Below are positions 6,963 to 9,578 of a stretch of DNA of 9,578 nt, piece after piece. The DNA lies in the NCBI GenBank assembly GCA_018882725.1, contig VERK01000075.1:1-9578 (forward strand). The letters run 5' to 3'. The translations under genes were made by a program, and so were the position numbers. Origin of the DNA: Actinomycetota bacterium. Its GTDB lineage: Bacteria > Actinomycetota > Acidimicrobiia > Acidimicrobiales > Ilumatobacteraceae. The first letter of the stretch is position 1. The number at the start of each line of letters is the position of its first letter. Below the pieces are notes generated by a model. The model made no database searches, was not told where the DNA came from, and was given only the letters and a program-made list of their open reading frames with translations.

Positions 6963-8120
6963 CTATGCCGAAACGCCCCTACTGATTCCACTCACACCGT
7001 TTTTCGTGACCAAGGCGTCGGTCATTCCAACATCGATTACTCTCGCCGCGCTTCGCTGGGATTCAGTCGTTGCTTGGGCGTAGACGGCAAGGGTCAACCT
7101 TGGGTCGGAATGACCTAGTCGGCTCTGAGCAGTCTTGATGTCAACACCGCCCGTGACCATAAGAGTGGCGTTGAACTTTCTGAGGTCGTGGAAGGTGACA
7201 TCTTCGAGGCCAAGTCGTTTGCATGCCGGGGCAAAAACCCGATTCCTGAAGTTCCCGTATCTAAGTGGCCCCCCAGATGGTGAAGTGAACAACCAATCGT
7301 CTGACGTGGCAACTGGGCACCGATGCGCAATGTGAGTGGCTAGCAACTCAGAGAGGGTCACTGGCATCAATAAGGTTCGCTCACTGGCACGGCTCTTTGG
7401 GGGACTGACTACCACGCGGCCCGCTAGTTCGCTGACTGAGTGGCGGACCGAGAGCGTCCTTTGCTTGACATCAACGTCTCCGATACGCAAGCCAGCACAC
7501 TCACCAAATCGCAACCCGCACAAAGCTGCCGTAAGGACAACCAGCGATGCCTCCTGACCAACCTCGCGGGCCAAAGATAAGACCGCGGAGGGATTGAGTG
7601 GCTCTTTGGAGGCTGTGAGAACTTGAGGGAGTTTCACACCCCTCCAGGGTGATCGGCCTACGAGGTCTGCGTCTACAGCAGAGTTCAAAACCGCCTTCAC
7701 TACGGCAGCCATCCGTCGGATGGTTGATCCGGAGTATCCGTGAGCCATCCAGCGACCTACGAGGCGTCGGCAATCTTCCGGAGTAATTGAACTCATCGGA
7801 CGGTTCGACCAATCCTTGAGTACTACGGCCAAAACCTGCTGGTCGCGATAAATCGTTCTCTCTCGTTTAGCTGGGTTCGATCTCAACCATTCGGCTGACC
7901 AGGCGCAGAACGTTGTGCGGCCTAATCGATAGTCGGTCCACAGTCCCTTATCGCGGGCTCGATGTTGTTCAACTTGCCAACTCTTCGCCGCTGAAAGTGT
8001 GCGGAACGTCCTACTGATTTCGCGGCCATCAGGCTGTCGAAACCGAACTTCGTAAACGGTTCCATGCTTCTTCGTGGGGCGGGCTGTGATGCCCGGATGA
8101 CGGCGATTACCGTTGCTCAC
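6963..8120 (-). CDS. int: Tyrosine recombinase (phage-type integrase)
   Basis: Catalyses site-specific integration and excision of the element. The 385-aa protein has the usual layout: an N-terminal AP2-like/arm-binding region (VYEVRFRQPDGREISRTFRT, residues 22-41, in a 15-60 segment), a core-binding SAM-like domain (about 70-160), and a catalytic domain (about 175-365). All six catalytic residues are visible: R204 in CGLRFGE, K242 in PPKSRAS, H311 and R314 in FHDLRK, H337 in LGHSD, and the nucleophile Y347 in LAVYAQ. The GTG start at 8120 is fixed by a consensus AGGAGG (minus strand, 8131-8126) with a 5-nt spacer. The gene is transcribed toward the tRNA, but the zinc-ribbon gene lies between it and the putative attL. 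No frameshift is seen, so the enzyme is probably functional. Confidence 0.96.
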   Translation of the reverse strand: MSNGNRRHPGITARPTKKHGTVYEVRFRQPDGREISRTFRTLSAAKSWQVEQHRARDKGLWTDYRLGRTTFCAWSAEWLRSNPAKRERTIYRDQQVLAVVLKDWSNRPMSSITPEDCRRLVGRWMAHGYSGSTIRRMAAVVKAVLNSAVDADLVGRSPWRGVKLPQVLTASKEPLNPSAVLSLAREVGQEASLVVLTAALCGLRFGECAGLRIGDVDVKQRTLSVRHSVSELAGRVVVSPPKSRASERTLLMPVTLSELLATHIAHRCPVATSDDWLFTSPSGGPLRYGNFRNRVFAPACKRLGLEDVTFHDLRKFNATLMVTGGVDIKTAQSRLGHSDPRLTLAVYAQATTESQRSAARVIDVGMTDALVTKNGVSGISRGVSA

Positions 8121-8125
8121 GGCGT

Positions 8126-8131
8126 CCTCCT
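8126..8131 (-). promoter_or_regulatory. Consensus Shine-Dalgarno of the integrase gene
   Basis: On the minus strand AGGAGG is followed by a 5-nt spacer and the GTG at 8120-8118. It decides the integrase start and shows that integrase translation can initiate independently of the upstream gene. Confidence 0.8.
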
Positions 8132-8152
8132 GCTACTTCAGGTTGGATGTCA

Positions 8153-8182
8153 GGTCCGGGGGAGTTACCGCTCCCTCGGACC
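8153..8182 (-). terminator. Strong hairpin in the integrase leader (attenuator, terminator or operator)
   Basis: Arms GGTCCGGGGGAG (8153-8164) and CTCCCTCGGACC (8171-8182) pair over 12 positions with one exception and a 6-nt loop. The exception is an A/C mismatch in the minus-strand RNA and a G-U pair in the plus-strand RNA. It lies in the 104-nt gap between the replication-like gene stop and the integrase start, 21 nt upstream of the integrase Shine-Dalgarno. No U-tract follows, but actinobacterial terminators often lack one. Terminator, attenuator and protein-binding dyad are all possible; the structure is certain but the role is not. Confidence 0.5.
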
Positions 8183-8224
8183 ACTTGTTCTCGATGATAG
8201 GCGACCACCAATGTGCGACTCTCA

Positions 8225-8971
8225 TCATTGCGCAATCCGTCTAGATCGACTTCCCGAAATGCTGTCGAGCCATTGTCCGAGTCCCGTGAACCCCGAACTT
8301 GGATTCGCTGCAAGCACTTGGGCTGCCGTCTGAAGTTCGTCCTTTCCAACAGCTCCGACTGCAGCCATGACCCGCATCACCAAACGGTTTTCAAGCGGAT
8401 CGACAAGGTTTGGGAGCAGTCTCTTCAACTCCTCGAGGAGGGCAAGGCACTCCTCGGCTGTGATCAATGCAGATTCCTCTTCTCTTTCTCTATCTGGATC
8501 TATTTCATCTTTGCCGCACGCGTCCGTGAGAGAGTCCGTGCGCAGTGGCGTGCGTGTCGACGTGTGCCAAGCCGAAACAACTGGCGTGCGTTGAGGCAGG
8601 CCACTATCGGGGCCGTCCGCTAACTGTCCGGTGACCGGTTGTGGATAAACCGCGACGCTGGGCGTGTTTATCCGAAACTGAACCCCTCGTTTTCCAGCCC
8701 GTGCTGGGCCTACACGAATGATGATTCCATTGTCTTCCAGAACACGTAGAGCCACTCGCACCTTCCGTTCTGGGACGTCGGTTTCGATCGCGAGGGTGGC
8801 TGCCGAGGGATAGGCAAGGTTGTGGTCGTTGGCATGGTGGCAGAGCGCAGCAAGTACGTATCGAACTCGCTCTTCACCAATGTCGCGGCTTGCCCAGGTT
8901 GGAATTGTGATCTCTAGTGCCCCACCTGTCGGTCCACCTCTGAAAACGTCGTTCAGATGGACGTAGGCCAT
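8225..8971 (-). CDS. Winged-helix DNA-binding protein, replication-initiator-like
   Basis: The 248-aa protein begins with a winged-helix domain (about 30-105): RVRYVLAALCHHANDHNLAY, then PSAATLAIETDVPERKVRVA and LRVLEDNGIIIRVG. This is the 'helix-turn-helix 36' pattern (PSxxTLAxxxxxxxRxVxxALxxLExxGxI) found in phage and plasmid replication proteins and in regulators. A Pro/Thr/Ser-rich linker (105-150), an acidic stretch (DPDREREEE, 158-166) and a helical C-terminal part (168-238) follow; I do not recognise these. The ATG at 8971 lies inside the end of the excisionase gene (19-nt overlap), so the two are likely translationally coupled. Its place beside xis and int matches the rep-xis-int modules of integrative actinobacterial elements, but no Rep catalytic motif or ATPase is visible, so it could be a loader/initiator or a transcription regulator. 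Confidence 0.7.
   Translation of the reverse strand: MAYVHLNDVFRGGPTGGALEITIPTWASRDIGEERVRYVLAALCHHANDHNLAYPSAATLAIETDVPERKVRVALRVLEDNGIIIRVGPARAGKRGVQFRINTPSVAVYPQPVTGQLADGPDSGLPQRTPVVSAWHTSTRTPLRTDSLTDACGKDEIDPDREREEESALITAEECLALLEELKRLLPNLVDPLENRLVMRVMAAVGAVGKDELQTAAQVLAANPSSGFTGLGQWLDSISGSRSRRIAQ
8640..8673. repeat. 8-bp dyad with a DnaA-box-like 9-mer inside the replication-like gene
   Basis: TGTGGATAA at 8640-8648 is the exact reverse complement of the 9-mer DnaA box TTATCCACA. It overlaps the left arm of a perfect 8-bp inverted repeat, GGATAAAC (8643-8650) and GTTTATCC (8666-8673), with 15 bp between. The dyad falls in the codons at the junction of the winged-helix domain and its linker. 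An origin or autoregulatory operator within the initiator gene would fit, but this is inference. Confidence 0.45.
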
Positions 8972-9153
8972 GTGCCGTCAGGTCCCCGCTCGATTCGGTC
9001 TCGTAAAAAAGCCTCGAGCTCTTCAATCCGATACAGACGGCGTGAGCCGATTCGGATGCTCCCCAGGCTGCCGGATTTGGTCAGCCTCCAGAGTGTGGTA
9101 ACGCCGATCTGTAGCCAGTCGGCAGCTTCTTTTCGTGTCAACAGTCGATTCAT
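8953..9153 (-). CDS. Excisionase-like helix-turn-helix protein
   Basis: The 66-aa protein is a MerR-like/excisionase-type HTH (PF12728 style): LLTRKEAADWLQIGVTTLW (residues 4-22), followed by the wing with GSIRIGSRRLYRIEELEAFL. Such proteins bend attachment-site DNA to direct the integrase toward excision, or act as small regulators. An upstream in-frame GTG at 9225 would add 24 residues of unlike, low-conservation character. The ATG at 9153 is preferred because AAGGAG (minus strand, 9166-9161) precedes it by 7 nt and the HTH begins directly. The stop lies 19 nt inside the next gene. Its order, first in the operon and two genes ahead of int, supports the Xis assignment, though binding to att has to be shown. 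Confidence 0.82.
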   Translation of the reverse strand: MNRLLTRKEAADWLQIGVTTLWRLTKSGSLGSIRIGSRRLYRIEELEAFLRDRIERGPDGTWPTSI

Positions 9154-9204
9154 GGACGTGCTCCTTGAAGGTGTCTGAGTTGTGGGGTTCTCCTTTTCTG
9201 CTCG

Positions 9205-9291
9205 GCTATCCGGCTCAAGCAGCACTCGCTGGAATCCACCAGCGTTAGGTTTTTCGCTATCCGGCGAACTTCGCGGAGGTTTTCCGCTGTC
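9205..9291 (+). repeat. Direct repeat GCTATCCGGC with a degenerate third copy
   Basis: GCTATCCGGC is exact at 9205-9214 and 9256-9265, and GCTGTCC occurs at 9286-9292. Each copy is preceded within a few bases by a T-run (TTTTC or TTTTT). The copies lie just upstream of the preferred excisionase start, where operator or iteron sites would be expected. Confidence 0.4.
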
Positions 9292-9365
9292 CCCTCGCAG
9301 TCATCCAACGTTGAAGGTGTTCATAGCCTTTCACAGTGGTGGGCGGTTTGTCATTGAGCGTGCGT

Positions 9366-9374
9366 TGTGGATAA
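9366..9374 (-). promoter_or_regulatory. DnaA-box-like 9-mer
   Basis: TGTGGATAA on the plus strand equals TTATCCACA on the minus strand, an exact match to the classic DnaA box. It has the same orientation as the copy at 8640-8648. A single 9-mer in 425 bp can be chance, but two exact copies flanking the excisionase and replication-like genes are suggestive of host DnaA use by the element. Confidence 0.35.
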
Positions 9375-9578
9375 CGAACAAAGTCGAACACACGCATACT
9401 CGGGTAACCGCACTGCTCGGTAATCCTTCAAACACTCGCCAAAGAACGCCGGTTATCAGTAGTTACCAGCGGTCAAAAACACAGGCGCCGATTCTGGCAA
9501 CCGGTGCGGGGGTCCCCCCTCGGGCACTCACATCGTTGGTATCGCGAACCTCAGGGTGTCCCAAACAGTCTGAGGGTC

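Larger units (their letters stand above)
5217..9578. mobile_element. Left part of an integrated element at tRNA-Thr (integrase, xis, rep-like, cargo); right end not identified
   Basis: From the tRNA 3' end to the window edge, all genes are on the minus strand and comprise an excisionase-like HTH protein, a winged-helix replication-like protein, a tyrosine recombinase and one cargo gene. The base composition is visibly more A/T rich than in the topA operon. Integration at a tRNA 3' end by a tyrosine integrase is the standard arrangement for prophages, integrative plasmids and actinobacterial ICEs. No capsid, terminase, TraB/FtsK or relaxase gene is visible, so the element type (AICE, phage satellite, prophage or integrative plasmid) cannot be decided. 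A long duplicated tRNA 3' end marking attR was not found within the window, so the boundary given at the right is only the window end. Confidence 0.8.
9154..9578. promoter_or_regulatory. Gene-free, repeat-rich region upstream of the element operon
   Basis: No convincing coding frame is seen in these 425 bp. The region should hold the promoter of the minus-strand operon, but I find no good -35/-10 pair; TTGACC on the minus strand (9475-9470) has no acceptable -10. It contains a DnaA-box-like TGTGGATAA at 9366-9374, five GRTAAY hexamers (9370-9375, 9403-9408 and 9419-9424 on plus; 9452-9457 and 9462-9467 on minus), and a 10-bp direct repeat GCTATCCGGC (9205-9214 and 9256-9265). Together they suggest an operator, an origin, or both. 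Confidence 0.45.

Noticed and set aside
9154..9225. Longer excisionase starting at GTG 9225
   Set aside because: No ribosome binding site fits it and the added residues have no HTH character; AAGGAG lies correctly before the ATG at 9153.
9470..9475. TTGACC on the minus strand as the -35 of the element operon promoter
   Set aside because: No acceptable -10 hexamer at 15-19 nt; TAACCG at 15 nt is too poor to call a promoter.
9549..9575. Inverted repeat CCTCAG/CTGAGG at the window end
   Set aside because: Only 6 bp with a 15-nt loop; expected by chance and not linked to a gene end in the window.

Overview
The window joins two regions of different origin. Bases 1 to about 5239 look like core chromosome of a high-GC actinobacterium. 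Bases after the tRNA look like the left end of an integrated mobile element. The host is probably an actinobacterium: TopA has no C-terminal zinc fingers but has a Lys/Ala-rich tail, the order topA-tmk-holB followed by tRNA-Thr is actinobacterial in style, GTG starts are frequent and the coding DNA is G+C rich. Class Acidimicrobiia is my best guess, but this is inference from style and not a database match.

Chromosomal part (+ strand): a possible 3' end of an upstream gene (1-216), topA (229-2934), tmk (2931-3542), a DNA polymerase III delta' gene (3544-4626) and a PNPOx-like flavoprotein gene (4626-5138). Each joins the next by a 4-nt overlap, a 1-nt gap or a 1-nt overlap, so they read as one operon for DNA topology, dTTP supply and replisome loading, with an oxidoreductase at the end. 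A tRNA-Thr with anticodon CGT (5164-5239, CCA encoded) follows.

Element part (- strand): immediately after the tRNA the DNA becomes visibly more A/T rich, and every gene runs toward the tRNA. In transcription order these are an excisionase-like HTH protein (9153-8953), a winged-helix replication-initiator-like protein (8971-8225, overlapping the previous gene), a tyrosine integrase with all six catalytic residues (8120-6963), and, 8 nt after the integrase stop, a 545-aa protein with six CHCC zinc-ribbon repeats and a GIY-YIG-superfamily domain (6954-5317). Three CCCGCA direct repeats between the tRNA and this last gene look like integrase arm sites, so the tRNA 3' end is probably attL. The right end (attR) was not identified and probably lies beyond the window.

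The most interesting item is the zinc-ribbon-array/GIY-YIG protein. It is the only gene of this block not explained by mobility or replication, it lies between attL and the integrase, and it appears to be expressed with the integrase. A DNA-recognition/nuclease role (defence, competition between elements, or element maintenance) is a reasonable but untested hypothesis. Non-coding structure of note: a strong hairpin in the integrase leader (8153-8182), a dyad containing a DnaA-box-like 9-mer inside the replication-like gene (8640-8673), and a repeat-rich, gene-free region (9154-9578) with another DnaA-box-like 9-mer and clustered GRTAAY hexamers.
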